The position numbers and the translations under genes were made by a program. A DNA stretch of 64,000 nt from Absidia repens (lineage: Eukaryota > Mucoromycota > Mucoromycetes > Mucorales > Cunninghamellaceae): contig MCGE01000004.1 of assembly GCA_002105175.1 (NCBI GenBank), positions 1,302,001-1,366,000 of the forward strand. The letters are read 5' to 3'. A model generated the notes under the pieces. The model did no database searches. It was given only the letters and a program-made list of their open reading frames with translations, and was not told the origin of the DNA. Positions 35,754 to 48,463 of the stretch are shown here, piece by piece; positions within the stretch are counted from its first letter, which is position 1; every line of letters starts with the position of its first letter.

Positions 35754-38087
35754 ATGAGCGATATTGACATGGATATGGAAATGGAAATGGATATGGATGA
35801 TATTCCTACATCACCTTCTCACTCTGTGGATCCTCACGAACAACAACCTCAAGATCAACCTGTGAAAATTAGGAAAAAGCCTGGAAGGAAACCAAATCCT
35901 GCCTCTCCTGCCTTAAGAAAAGCACAGAATCGGGCAGCTCAGAGGGCATTTAGGGAAAGGAAGGAACGTCATATGCGTGAACTGGAAGTAGCTATCAAAC
36001 AAATCAGGGAACAAAGGGACAAACTGTATCTGGAAAACGAACAACTTAAGGCTGATGCAGAAATCAACAAATCGGAAAACTGGTATCTGAAAGGCATTGT
36101 CTTGACTTTACAATTGGTTTGCTATCAACACAATCTCGCTATCCCTCAACATGGACCTTTTGTAAACGATCAAGCTCTCTCAGTCATGGCTCAATCTACT
36201 CCTGAACCTATTGCTGCCTATCTCAATGTCAATGCCAACAGTAAGCTACCTGCACCAACTCAACTCTCGGGCTACCGTCACTCCATAAAGCAACGGGATC
36301 GATACTTATCTTCTGGCTCCATTGTTGTTACCAAAGACGACGTATGCCAACAACAATTTCCTGCCCTACAGCCTATGTCTCATCCTCTTCAACAATATCA
36401 ACAGCCTCAACCACAACAGACTGAAATTGCCTTTGCTCCTCAATCATTATCACCACCCTCTGATTCTCACAACAACCCTACTTTCAATAACAACGTACAC
36501 CCTCTTCATACTGGAAATACATCCTCATCGCTATCTGCGACATCAGTATCATCTCCTCCCTATCAAGATAAACACAAGACGAATGAAAGGTTTTCGCCAG
36601 AAAAAGGCGATGATGATCATTTAGCAATGCCTTCTTTATCACCTATGGAACAACCCATGCTGGATCATGTTATGTCTATACCACGCCCTCCTCAAAATGA
36701 ACCAATCACTTCGAATCTTGCTGCTATTCAAACTCTTCGACTGCGTTTGCGCTTACAATCTGCCTGTGCTCGAATGGATTCTGTACCATTTAGCATTCAA
36801 CCCTCTATTCTTCAGGTACCTTTCTTTATATCAAAGTCCAAAATAACGATCATGTAACTGACTTTTTTATTTCATTTGATTTTTTACTTAGTTGACTATA
36901 CCTCATGACCCTAGAATTGATTTGATTCCTACTCCACACATGCGTGATCGTATGATTCTATTCCGTGAACAATTTGACTTGGATGACTGCTTCAAATGTT
37001 TATTAAGTGCCTCTGTTTTCCATGGAGGTGACCCTGCAATTGCGGCAAATTGGCAGTAAGTACTAAAATAATGCTGCAATAAAAATTATCGGACACTGAT
37101 CTTCTCTTAAAAAAAATAATTAATAGGTTACCCAAAGTTTTCTTTGAAAAGTATTGGTTTTTGACGATTGATTATACACTACGACGCACCACCAATCGAT
37201 GGCGACGACTACAAGGATTGAACGAACTGGAAAATGACTTTGCCAAAGGTGATGATGACGTGATTATCAGCACAGCGACAGCTGCCGAAAATCAAAAAAG
37301 TGAAATGGAGAAGGACAATGACGAGGATGTGGATTTGACGAAACGACAAAAGCAAGATGACAAAACAACATCATGGGCTAGTGATCCTACAACACTGAGC
37401 AGTGAAGACTCAGCCGCTCTTGCTGGATTACCTGCCTTAGAAACTCAACAATCAAAACAACCACCAAATACAGCAGTCTTACCGAACACACTGGAATCTG
37501 GCTTTGGGATTGCTGATCTTTCGTCTTACCTTGGAGTAGAATTCAGCAAATTGGAACAGATGCAACAACAACAAAAACAGCATGACGGTGGAAGATTTAA
37601 TCGACAAGCTCACCCGATACCCCCGGATATGTCAACGTCACCTTTACAGCATCCACCAGATTTACACAAACATCATGACAATGACTCCTTTGAACCTGTC
37701 AGGCTTACAAACGGATATTTACTGCCTCAAAAGTCCAAAAATTCTACCATGAATACACCAGCTCCAAATATTGTCTCTAATTCTACTGTTACATCGTCGC
37801 CACCTCATCCTTCATCACTACCTACTAGCGCAGCAACAGCAACGACGTTGGGGAATACTCTAATGCCATCAGAATCATTACCAGACAAACCCTCTTCCCT
37901 TCAACATATACAAGACCCATGGGAAAAAATGCTATTAGACTCCAATCATTCCGGTTATGGTAAGATAACAATCTTAGGAATACCTTTTTTTTTCATTATA
38001 GGTACTGATTTTCTTCACTATATTTTACTTCAAACTATAGACATGCTTGTTAATAGTTTCCTTCATTCCGATCCGCACACATCATGA
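35754..38087 (+). CDS. bZIP transcription factor, Yap/Pap1-like, with C-terminal DUF3425-like domain
   Basis: Four exons (35754-36815, 36892-37055, 37127-37959, 38041-38087) give 701 aa. The basic region near residues 60-80 reads KAQNRAAQRAFRERKERHMR, the AP-1/Yap family form (N-x2-A-Q-x2-F-R). A leucine zipper follows (ELEVAIKQIREQRDKLYLEN). The region around residues 340-470 (RLRLQSACARMDSVPFSIQP, then PHMRDRMILFREQFDLDDCF) resembles the DUF3425 domain seen in many filamentous-fungal bZIPs. The middle and the end are Gln/Pro/Ser-rich and probably activating. A second in-frame acceptor at 38000-38001 would add 13 residues near the C-terminus. There is no obvious Cys-rich redox domain of Yap1, so a role in oxidative stress is not implied. 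Confidence 0.88.
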
Positions 38088-38324
38088 TCGTCCCCACCAC
38101 TTTTATTATATTTTGTCATCTTTTTTTTACCTTCCACATTTGTATTATCTATACTTATTTTGGTCATTGACATGTTCTTTGCATACAATATACTCACGAT
38201 CCATTTTACTCCTTAGCCCCTTCACCTGCTGAATAGTTTATCCATCTTAGCTTAGTTTTTTATTCTTCCCTTTGTATAGTCTGGGTTACACATTTACCCG
38301 CTTTTTGTCTTTTTGATCTTCGTC

Positions 38325-38345
38325 CTCAATAAATGTTTTACAGAT
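38325..38345 (+). terminator. Polyadenylation signal of the bZIP gene
   Basis: AATAAA at about 38328-38333, about 240 bp after the stop codon. Confidence 0.45.
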
Positions 38346-39039
38346 TTTCAAAATATGTCTTGTTGTTTTCATTGATTGTTACGGGTTATTCCGGTCACTT
38401 TTTTTTCCCAACATTACCGTAATTAGGTTTTAAGAAATGACAATCATACGGAAAAAAAAAAAAAAAAAGATCTAGGGTGCACCTGCCGTATATGTAAAAA
38501 AAAAAATCCACGTTTGATGGCTCCGTTGTACTGTGCTTACTGTGCTATCATATACTGTACAGCACTACAGTACGAATAACAAAAGTCCAATAATTTTGGC
38601 GATCTTGGTATTCAAATATCACTCAAAACTACAGAACTCAATAAATATATATTTTAGATTCAGTAATGGCTAAATGGAGATCGTATAGTCGAGTCTCATT
38701 AGACACATCAATTTTTGCCTACAAACTCGTAAAATTGAAAACACTTCATGGAAATTATACTGGTATTGATCAGGCATCCTGGGTGGGGGGGGGTTGTCTG
38801 TGAAATGATGGGAAGAGGATTAAAATCGTCGATGAGAAAGAGAAGGGTTGAAGGTCAGACACAGAAAGAAAATCGCTAAAAAACATAAACATCTCCAGTG
38901 TTCTTGCCAGACTGAGAAAAGGGTGGCAGTGAAAATTTCATCATCTTTGAGATGAGTTGTCTATGGGATGGTAAGGCAAGGAAACGGACAAAGGACATAC
39001 AGTGCGGGCAGCACGATCAGCACAAGAGGGACATAAAAA

Positions 39040-39740
39040 AAAAATCATTCAAACCCCGCCCACGTGGAATATTTATTTACTCCGTTTTTTTTCGCTCTGT
39101 TTCTCGTTCTTCTCTTTTTTTCTTCTTCTTTTTCTCTCTCTTTTTCTTCACCATTCAACTTCTATAGGGTGATGTTGGACTTAGAATAGTGTTAGGACTA
39201 GTTTAGAAGGGGTTTCAGCTGAGAGATTACAAGGTGCATGGGGAAACCCTTTCATTTTGGATCTAGGAACTGAAGACACCGTTATTGGGATTTGGAGCCT
39301 CCTTTTAGTCTAATTTAGTGTTAGCTTGACCATAGTTTGTAGCTATATCTCAATAAAACATATCTTTTTACGTACTTAGGTACTTTTTTTCTTAAAAAAA
39401 AAAAGATCCCATTAGCGTCTCATGTCTTGTGTAATAGATCTCTCTTTACTACCATCACCCCCTATTGATAAGTGTTAACTGATGGTGCACTTCAATGTCA
39501 GATGTCTCTTTAGTTATTCTCATGTCTTGTACCCTCACATTATCTTATATCTATTTTTACAACTTCTCTTTAGATTACCGTTGACCATCCTTTAGATCTA
39601 TTTGAGAGTCCTTCCCTCTCCCTCATGCTACCGACATTGAATTTTTTTGTTACAATGAGCGATACATTCTTAGTTTAGTGTCTGTCATATTACTTCAAAT
39701 AAATTACCTATGTTATCATCCATCCAGTTACCCATGATAT
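39040..39740 (+). repeat. Dispersed SINE-like element, copy F (near full length)
   Basis: Head CATTCAAACCCCGCCCACGTG at about 39046-39066 (last 20 bases most conserved), a pyrimidine stretch, core 39193-39272 (GGACTAGTTTAGAAG, then GCATGGGGAAACCCT). First AATAAA near 39351; second block with CTACCGACATTG and AATGAGC words, ending at AAATAAAT near 39697. Confidence 0.88.
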
Positions 39741-40440
39741 AGTGAGAAATGATTCTGTTTTGGTTGTTTTGTGAATTTCCTACCAAACAACTACGGTCTA
39801 ACTCACCCATCGTGATTTTTTTTTTGCACCATAGCCCCTATGACTGACTGCTAATCCTGTTAGTTGTGTCTTTATTCCCGCACTATCATTCATATCGCTC
39901 AATCTAGGCCATGTCACTAGCGCTACCTTTATTATAAATCAATATACCTTCTATTAGACTGGATATGCTGTATATATATACATATAGTTTATTATTTTCA
40001 AAGTCAATTTGGCCCAATCGGCATTCTATTAAAGTGTAAATGCCGGAGGCATCAATATCCATCTCACTAAAACCCACAGATCAATACCTATCCCATTTCA
40101 AGAATTTATTTACTGAAGATAAACAGTAAACCATCATGTGAGACACACCCCTTAGATAAATAATGATAACACATAGTGTAATTCTTTATCACACCTAGTT
40201 CAACTACCTTACATAGGTATCCCCGTACACCAACCCATATGAAATCATAAATCCTTTGCATATACGATAAGACTATCAATTTTATTTGAAAGATAACAAT
40301 GATATATAAACTTGACATTTGCTACAACTATATATACTATTTCTACTATTCCTTCATCCAAAAGCATTCCAGTGAATATGTATCGATTATATGAAAATAG
40401 ACGGCTGTCTGTGCAAAGGATCTTGACAGTTGCTACAGTT
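39741..40440. other. Spacer
   Basis: 700 bp between repeat copy F and the BUB3 relic. No gene was recognised; short ORFs are not supported. Confidence 0.4.
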
Positions 40441-40895
40441 TCAATTCATTTTTGGTAAAAATGGTAGATGACTTGGTTGGTTGTCCGCTTCACCGTATAC
40501 ATAGCTGCTTCCAATTGCATTACTGTTGGAGATAACGTTAGAAATTTCCCCAGGATATTCTGGAAAAGTCACCATTCACTTTCGAGTCGCAATACCCCAG
40601 GTATTGACCGCTCCGCGAGAGTCACCTGAAGCAAAAAGCATCTGGTCTAGAAAATGAAGAAAGAATAGTTCAAGTCCCCTACCTTTTTTTTTTTTTTTTT
40701 TTTTTGAAATGTACTGGTTTTTGATTTATTTATTTTTTTCATTACCTTGGGTGTCTTGCCAACGAGTTTACTGGACAAACCAATTTCGTTCTACCAAAAG
40801 ACAGGTCTGAGCATCATAAAATCATAAAATTTGGTCCTGATTTTTACCAAAGTAGTCCACACTAATGTCTCCACCGACTGAGCTGCAAATGGCAC
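40441..40895 (-). pseudogene. BUB3: BUB3 spindle-checkpoint WD40 pseudogene, C-terminal part
   Basis: Reading downstream on the minus strand gives Bub3 motifs in the right order: CSSVGGDISVDYFD (compare the family SIEGRVAVEYFD), CPVNSLARHP (family YPVNAIAFHP), FASGDSRGAVNTWG (family FATGGSDGYVNVWD), FPEYPGEIS, and IGSSYVYGEAD (family IASSYTYEEGE). The frame is shifted between HP and FASG. An in-frame TGA (40576-40578) interrupts the block, and the final stop is at 40441-40443. The N-terminal three quarters of Bub3 are absent because the neighbouring gene ends at 40990. It is a truncated, decayed copy; the functional BUB3 must be elsewhere. Confidence 0.78.
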
Positions 40896-40989
40896 CTAAA
40901 AACTATGATGCGAAAAAAAAAAAGAGAAAGAGAAAGAAAGAAAAAATGCAAATTGAGCAGGTTTTTATTTTTGTATTAAAAAATGGCAG

Positions 40990-42911
40990 CTAACTTAAAT
41001 TGTTATTGTCAGGAATTTGGAAGACATAAAGGGGAATTTTTTTGGATAGGAGAGAGAGCAATGTAGAATTGGGAAAAACTGAGGTAATAAGAATGGGCAA
41101 GTCATCGCACGGACTGGTCGTAGCAGCAGTAGCCGGAGTAGTACCTGTAAAGGCTTGATTCCATTTCAATCGGGCCAATTCAATCCATTGTAGTATCAGG
41201 AGACGTTCCTTTTTCATGTCATCTAATTGTTTGTTCATCCAGTTCTTTTCTTTTTCGAGTTTGCTCTAGAATGAACATATATTGTCGGCATTAGTACAGT
41301 GCAGTCAGTAGCTTGATATCATATATCCTATACATACCTGGAGGTCTTCCGCTAATAATTTGGATGTGCGAGCGTTTACATCTGCAACTTGGCTTTCTTC
41401 CTAATATCGGAAAACAGAAAGCATTTTAATTTCTTTATATTTTTTTACAAACCATACTATTGCATTGCACATATTTTTCTAATCAAATTACCTTCAATGT
41501 GGTGATATAGGTTTGATGACTTGATGTCTCCTTTTCCAACACTGCAACTTGTTTCTATTGTATAAACAGTATTAATTAATATTGTTTTCAAAAAGCCAGA
41601 TATATTTCTTACCAATAATAATGCCTTATCTTTTTCAAGCTCTTGAATAGTTGCTTGTGGTTTACTAAATTCCGTATTTAAGTCGTGGATGGTTTGTTGA
41701 TACCCCAGAGTATCTGCCTGTTGCTTTTGAATGACTTGTCGCTGCCTATCGTTACTGTTCTGTAGCCACTGAATTCTTTCATCTTTTTGTTCGTGCTTCA
41801 ATTGATGACCCATCATCTTATAATGTTGATTTTCGACATATTGTTGAAATTCATGCTGTAATCGATCGTATCTGCCGCGGTGCTGGCGTTCCATTTCTTT
41901 CTTCTCCTTTTTTAGGCTGATGATTTCCTTCTGTGATAGGTTTTTTTGTTGCTCAGAGGCACTAGTAATTTGCTCGATAACGAAGTTAAGGTGTCGAATG
42001 GTGTTGTTCTGTGTGTTCACTGTTTGTTTTGCCTCCGACAACTGATGATAGTATTTTTCCACATTGGTGTTCAAAGTCGCCGTATCCTGAACTTTTTCCT
42101 TCACAGAAGGAGAGGTGATGAGTTATGTAAGAGGGAATTGAATACACATACATATATATGTACATATTACCTTCAAGCTGTTGATTTCTTGCTTTAAAAG
42201 TGTGCACTTGCTCTATAGTTATACAAAAGGAAAGAATTAGTGTTACAGTCCTCAAGAAACTGGCCATCTTTTTTTTTTTTTTTTTTTACTTGCCTTCAAA
42301 CGATTAATTTCTGCTTCCAACTTATTTTCTGAGTTCATTTGACGATTCCATACAGTGTCCAATTGGCGTTTACAATTCCAGTTTATTTCTTCAAATTTCT
42401 GTTTTTGGAGCGCCAATGTAGACGGTTTCATTAGAAGGTCTGGTGTGTCAAGTTTCCACTAGTGATAATAAAAAGTTAAATTGTTTTGTGAGTCTTACTT
42501 GTTTTACTGAGTTTTTTTTCCAGTAGTTATTTACCGTCTCCCCTTCAGATAATACTTTTCGTTTCTTGGAACCTTGATACTTTTCATGTGATGAATGTGG
42601 TGCAGATTCGATACTGAGTAATTTTTCTTGCGAGAGCGAAGTTGAATTTTCCATTTTAGGTCTTTGATATCCATGTGTCGAGAGTGATGCTTCTAAGGAC
42701 ATGATGTATTTGGTCATGTTTTTAATTTGAGTTTGGTATTGACGTTCTATGACTTCCATCGTCGTCTTCGCTTCCTATATATGATATAAACTGTAAGAAT
42801 AAAGTCAAATATAAAAGAATCATATATACTACCTTGATTTTGTGTTTCATTTCCTGATTATGCTTTTCCAAGATAAGGATTTTTGCATTGAGTTCCTATG
42901 CATGATAACCA

Positions 42912-42956
<45 letters not shown>

Positions 42957-44443
42957 TGATATGAATGTACCTTAGTTTCAAGTCTGTGTGTCGTGAATTC
43001 TGGATCCATTGGCGTCCAAGTATGTACAATGTGTTTTGATGTATATCCGTTTATTGAAGAGAGGGTCTGGGCAAAGAAAGAGATTTTTGAACCTGGAGTA
43101 GATCATCATCCGGCGGATTTTCCTAAAATATAAAATGAACATGAGTGAATATCCCTTTGTTTTATGCTTTAAGAGCTTTACGTCGATATCCAGAATTAAT
43201 AAACCTTGTTGTCTTCCTATTAACAATTCTATCAGCAGATGGTCCAATACACAATTTGCTTGTAGTGATCCAACTTCAGATTGCTTCCCCTTGAGCTGGT
43301 CCAAAATAATTTCTAATACATAAAAAATAAAAAAAATTCAGCTTGTGTGGCGTAATATAAAATTTCATTTACCTAAGGAATTGAAGTTCGCTGAAAGAGG
43401 GTAAGCATTTGTGACTCTGGAGTAAGGTTGCTGCAAGTCCAAAATATATAGGTAGCCAGTAACTGAATTGCGGTCGGTGATTTTGAACACCATGAGCTTT
43501 GGTACTAAAACGCAGTTGTTGTCTGATAGGATGGCGCTTGTTTCCTCTAATGTTGTGAATACAGTCATATACCGATCAAGACCATTAGCGATAATATCAT
43601 TATCTACAATAATATCAGTAAAACATACAGGAAAATGAGTATCATAATGTATATAAGGGTAAGAAGAGGAAAACTTACTTTTGATTGGCGACTTGCTTAA
43701 AAGATTTTGACAGGCTTCATCTGTGAGACTAATATAGCAGTATTCCAAATTCAAAGATGCCAGTTGATGCTGTGTTCGTTTTTTGCTTTGTAATTTCACG
43801 GAGGATTCCAGAAACGACAATTGTTGCTGAATAAACTTAGATACAAGAGAAGGTCTATTTGTTTTTTTAAAAAAAGAGTACAGTAAGATCGACTAAACTA
43901 ATCAACTGGGTATTTTTTTTGTTACCTAAATTGGAATGCCGATTTTCATGCCAGTATGGAGAAAAAGCGGCGTCCATATCGTGTTAGTTTATATGTATAT
44001 ACAACAAACGCAAAAACCATCAGTCGCTTACTTGAAGTTCATCAAGACAATAAACGTGCTATAGCCTGTCACAAAATAATAGACTGTCAGCTGCAAATGA
44101 TATGATATAGCAATTCTAATATGACGTACCCCTTACCGCCAAATGGCTAACGTATTCTGTATGAGAAGTTGCAGAGTGTAGATTCAAGATAGGTAGACAT
44201 TGATCAAATATATAATTGGAAGTAATTGGAGAAGAATCTCTGGATGTGTTCATATCTTCTATAATATTAGTATAGTAAAAAGAGTGAATATTCCAAGTTA
44301 GAAACCTTATTTCATTGTGTGTTACCGTTTTTCACGTTGACAGTTACAGTTTTGTTTTTGTATGTGATTCTATTTTTTGTTGCATCATTATTTCCAGATT
44401 GATGTAAGTGAAGTAATACGTCAAGTTGACTAGTCCGATACAT
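40990..44443 (-). CDS. Kinesin-like coiled-coil protein with a P-loop-less (pseudo)motor domain
   Basis: Sixteen exons (44443-44326, 44258-44130, 44065-44032, 43854-43679, 43603-43373, 43312-43182, 43122-43093, 43066-42971, 42895-42833, 42774-42535, 42458-42294, 42212-42171, 42098-41613, 41554-41492, 41400-41338, 41265-40990) close to 780 aa. The first about 310 residues follow the kinesin motor in order: YIFDQCLPIL, VRGYSTFIVLMNF where [17 protein letters not shown] belongs, LASLNLEYCYISLTDEACQ (strand with family EIYNE), GYLYILDLQ (family LVDLAGSE), NSLEIILDQL, ANCVLDHLLIELLIG (family SKLTRLLQDSLGG), TLSSINGYTSKH (family TLSTLRFASRAK). P-loop, SSRSH and DLAGSE are all lost, so ATP hydrolysis is not expected. 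The rest is long Gln/Lys/Glu-rich coiled coil. Kinesin ancestry is my inference from this series; alternatively it is an unrelated coiled-coil protein. One intron starts with GC, and one predicted intron is only 26 nt. Confidence 0.7.
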
Positions 44444-44905
44444 TTTGATAAATTAGAAAAGGAAAATGAATAGAAAACGGAAAAAGGAGAAGAAAATGAA
44501 AAAGAAAAGAAAAAAGAAAGAAAAAGAGGTGATGCATTTTTTCAAATGCCGACGAGAAGCCTATGCTAGATACTATTGCAAAATGCAAGGTAGGATTTGA
44601 TGAACGAGTAACATTCAAAAAGCAGGAGCCTATGATTTGTAAAAGGAATGACAGGGCAGGCATCACGTGTAGGCAATATAAAAAAAAATCATATCATCTC
44701 CATCAAATTGAGTAATTGGGGGAGCTTAAAAGTTTTTTTTTATTCTTCTTTTTCTTTTTCTTTAACTTTTCTCACTCCCTCTCTCTCTCTTTTTTTTTTT
44801 TCTTTTTTTTTTTGTTATACCACTACCACCACCAATACCACTCCTTGAATTGACAGCCATTTTTCTTTTTGACTTCGTTCCACTGGTCTAATTACTGTTT
44901 TGACA
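44444..44905. promoter_or_regulatory. Divergent promoter, kinesin-like gene / PH-domain gene
   Basis: 462 bp between the two starts. The plus-strand side before 44906 is pyrimidine-rich (44735-44815), which is usual for leaders in this window. Confidence 0.45.
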
Positions 44906-47900
44906 ATGGAAAGCAAGGTAATGAAATGACAACTTGAGTTTTCCTTCGCACTCTAGATAGAAACAGTTACCTGACTATGTATTTCTTTGTTAGACAATGA
45001 TTTCCTCAAGATATTCTATGGATACTAGCACTCATTCTCGTCTAGACACTTTATCTTCTCGTCGAGATGGTCAGAAATCTAGGCGCAAATCTCGACTTCT
45101 TTATGCTGAAAAATATGGATTGAACTCCCCTGTGGAGGACAGTGATAATGGCGGTTACACTGACGATTCAGACCAAGATGAACATGACCATTGTCCACAT
45201 GCCCTTTCTTTGAAACCACGGTCCTATAGCTATTCTGGCGGGAACATGTTTAATACTACCTCTGGTCGTCCTAGGTCACTCTTCAATTTATTGGAACCCT
45301 CCAGAACTACAACACGACCGGTAGCTTTTGTCAAACCAACTACAGCAACAACCTTCGGAACTCCACCGTCCACCGTGCCAAATGACATGCTCTCCGTACA
45401 ACAACTTTATGAGCAGTACCATAGAAAGGTGTATATGGAAGGCTTTGTATCCAAACGCAACACATGCAACTCTGATGGAAGTTTTTGTCAAGACGATTGG
45501 ACAAAATTATATATGGAATTATCTGGTCCGATTCTATTTTTATGGGATGGTCAAAAATCGAACAACAATAATGACGACGGATCTGGCACCATTCTACCTT
45601 ATTACATCAATATATCAGATGCAACTGCTACTTTAGACCACCACAACGATCTCGTCAATGATACCCCGGTTTTGATGATACTCAACACTGCTGGACGTAA
45701 TCAATATCTTATTCGACCAGAACCACCTACTTTATCTGCGGCTCAAAATTGGGTTACTGCTATTCGTCTATCTTGTTTTGAAAATGCTCGACTCCATGAA
45801 ATATATACCCGTTATCTTCTTTTACGACCAAGCTATCAGCCACTCTGGAACCCCACATCATCGCCAGCGCCAAAACAAAAACGACGTACGGAAGGATACC
45901 TCCAAGCTAGATTTTCCGGCGATACAGAATGGAAAAGATACTGGGCGGTAGCATACCATCAGCGGAATGAAAAACGATTCTTCGGCAAAACGAAAAAGGT
46001 CCCCTGCAAAAGTCAATTTATGTTTTATGAATCGAAAAAATCGAAACATCCCAGTGTCACTCTAGTTAACATCCTTCATGCATACTCCCTCTATCCTCAA
46101 TCCCCTCAACTGATCGACCAAGCAACAATGTTTAAAGTCGAAGGCACCACGATGACTACAATTGACCCTAAGACTGGCAACCAATCTATGATGCATGCTT
46201 CAGCAGGAACTCTATTAATGACCGCAACAACCGATGAAATGATGAAATGGGTAGTGGGAATATTTGATGTATTCAAACTGTATGGTCGACCTTCTTCTTT
46301 GCTCGACGATCCTATGAATCCCAAGGCTCTCAATTTTGGTGAAATGGCTGCAAATGATAGCGCTGCTTTTTGCTTTAGTTCTTTGGTAGAAAACGACAAC
46401 GACAACGACTGCGACAATGAAGATGATGATATCCCTCAGCTGTTTTTGGAATGTCCTGATGTTGTGCACCTCCCCATGGGTCAAAATGAAACCTTACTGG
46501 ATAGCAAGATGGCTTTTACTCATGTCTTGGTGGAAAAGCTGAAGAATCACTCGACTACGAAAACCCCTTTCTATGCTGCTAAGACACGTGCAAATAGTGC
46601 CCCTCTTCTTACTGATATCTCTCCTGCTTCAGGTCACACCTTGGATCGACCTATGAAAACACCTGCATCAATATCACCTTCCGCAAGTGCGACCTCAACA
46701 CCCTGTCAACGTCCACATCCTACCGACTTTGCTTCTACAATGCTTCACAGTCGATCTCGTGCCTTGCTATATGCTAGCGATGATAGTGGTGATGAAGCCG
46801 ATGACAAGTCTAGCAGTGATCAAAGTGATAGTGATTCCTTTATCAACAACAACACCACTCCCATACCAACAGCCACTCATTACAAAAAGGTAATAAAAAA
46901 AAATACAGAATAAAATAATTGTAGTAATAAACAATAATAATGATAGATCTCAACGTTTGTATATTTATTATGTATTTCAATAGGAACCACATACCACAGA
47001 TTCGCCAGAATTGCCACATCAATCAATGGATTCAACATACGAAACCAACAGCTACACTGTCTGCAGTAACAGCAACAGCAACGATAAGGTAATAAAAAAA
47101 ATACAGAATAAAATATTAGTATTGATAACAATAATAATGATAGATCTTAACGTTTGTATATTTATTATGTCTTTCAACAGGAACCACATACCCCATATTC
47201 GCCAGACTTGCCACACCAATCAACAGATTCAACATATGACACCAACAGCTACACTGTCTGCAGTAACAACAACAGCAACGATATAATGGGATTCGCCAAA
47301 ACCATTCTCTTAAAAACTTTTGGTATCGATAGCGAAACAAACATCTCAAGTACATCTTCAGGACAACCACCATGCAGTTCGTCTCCGGAAAGCGTGTCAC
47401 CAAAATTAGAAGCATCACCAACTACCAAAGATATCTGTATAGAAGCACCACTGACATTGACATCAGCCACCGATCAATCACCTATGCGGAAAAGGACATC
47501 TGTTATGCCATTGGCTAGCGATGATGATGAATCGGATGATGGCGATAATGACTACAAATCAGATGATGGGGACGACGATGACAATGAACCAATACACAAC
47601 ACGTTACTGAAAAATATGAAAACCACAACGTCGTCTTCATGCACCAAACGACCAATCTCAACTGTATTATCTACATCATCAATGACAACAACAACTACTA
47701 CTACTATTACACCAACGACACCAGGAACCAATCGACCAAGTACGGAAACGAACAGTGGCAGCGGTATCCAGCAGCAAAATTATCGACATCCTTATTATGG
47801 GACGACAAAACACCAGTCAATGCAAGCCGCTTCATCTCCATCTCGCCATCAACGAAACGAGTCTTCCTTTGGGTTAGTACATCAAATTGATACTAAGCAG

Positions 47901-48387
47901 CAACCACAGCAACCGCAACGACAACGACAACAACAACAACAACAGCAGGAAGAACATTGTTCGTTTTGGCAAACTGGGTCATTGATGGGGATGAGCCCAG
48001 GGATCACTTCAACTCAATACATACCGCAACAACAGGACCAACCAACTTGGGAAAACGGATCTACGTCTATCTGCGTTTCTGAACTACCCGATTCGAGAAT
48101 GCCTTTGTATCACCGCCGACCGGGAAGCATGTACGATTCTGGAAGTGTATATGGAAACACCAATAGTGGCTTTGAAGGAGAAGGGTACAGTCATGGGGAC
48201 GAATCACAAAAAAGGTCGAAGACGATGACGATGATACCCGGACAGCCACCCCTGGTGTCATTGGACAATCGCAAATCCATAGAACCTCGATCTGGATTGA
48301 TTGGTGTGATCTCACAAATGGGCGATGGAAAACGGGAAAACGAAATGAATAGTCGGTTTGCGTCGTCTGCAGTGTCACCACTGCTTG

Positions 48388-48463
<76 letters not shown>

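Noticed and set aside
40576..40895. BUB3-like exons as the C-terminus of the kinesin-like protein
   Set aside because: The coiled-coil frame ends at its own stop (40990), and joining needs a poor donor and breaks the frame; the segment also has its own stop and frameshift.
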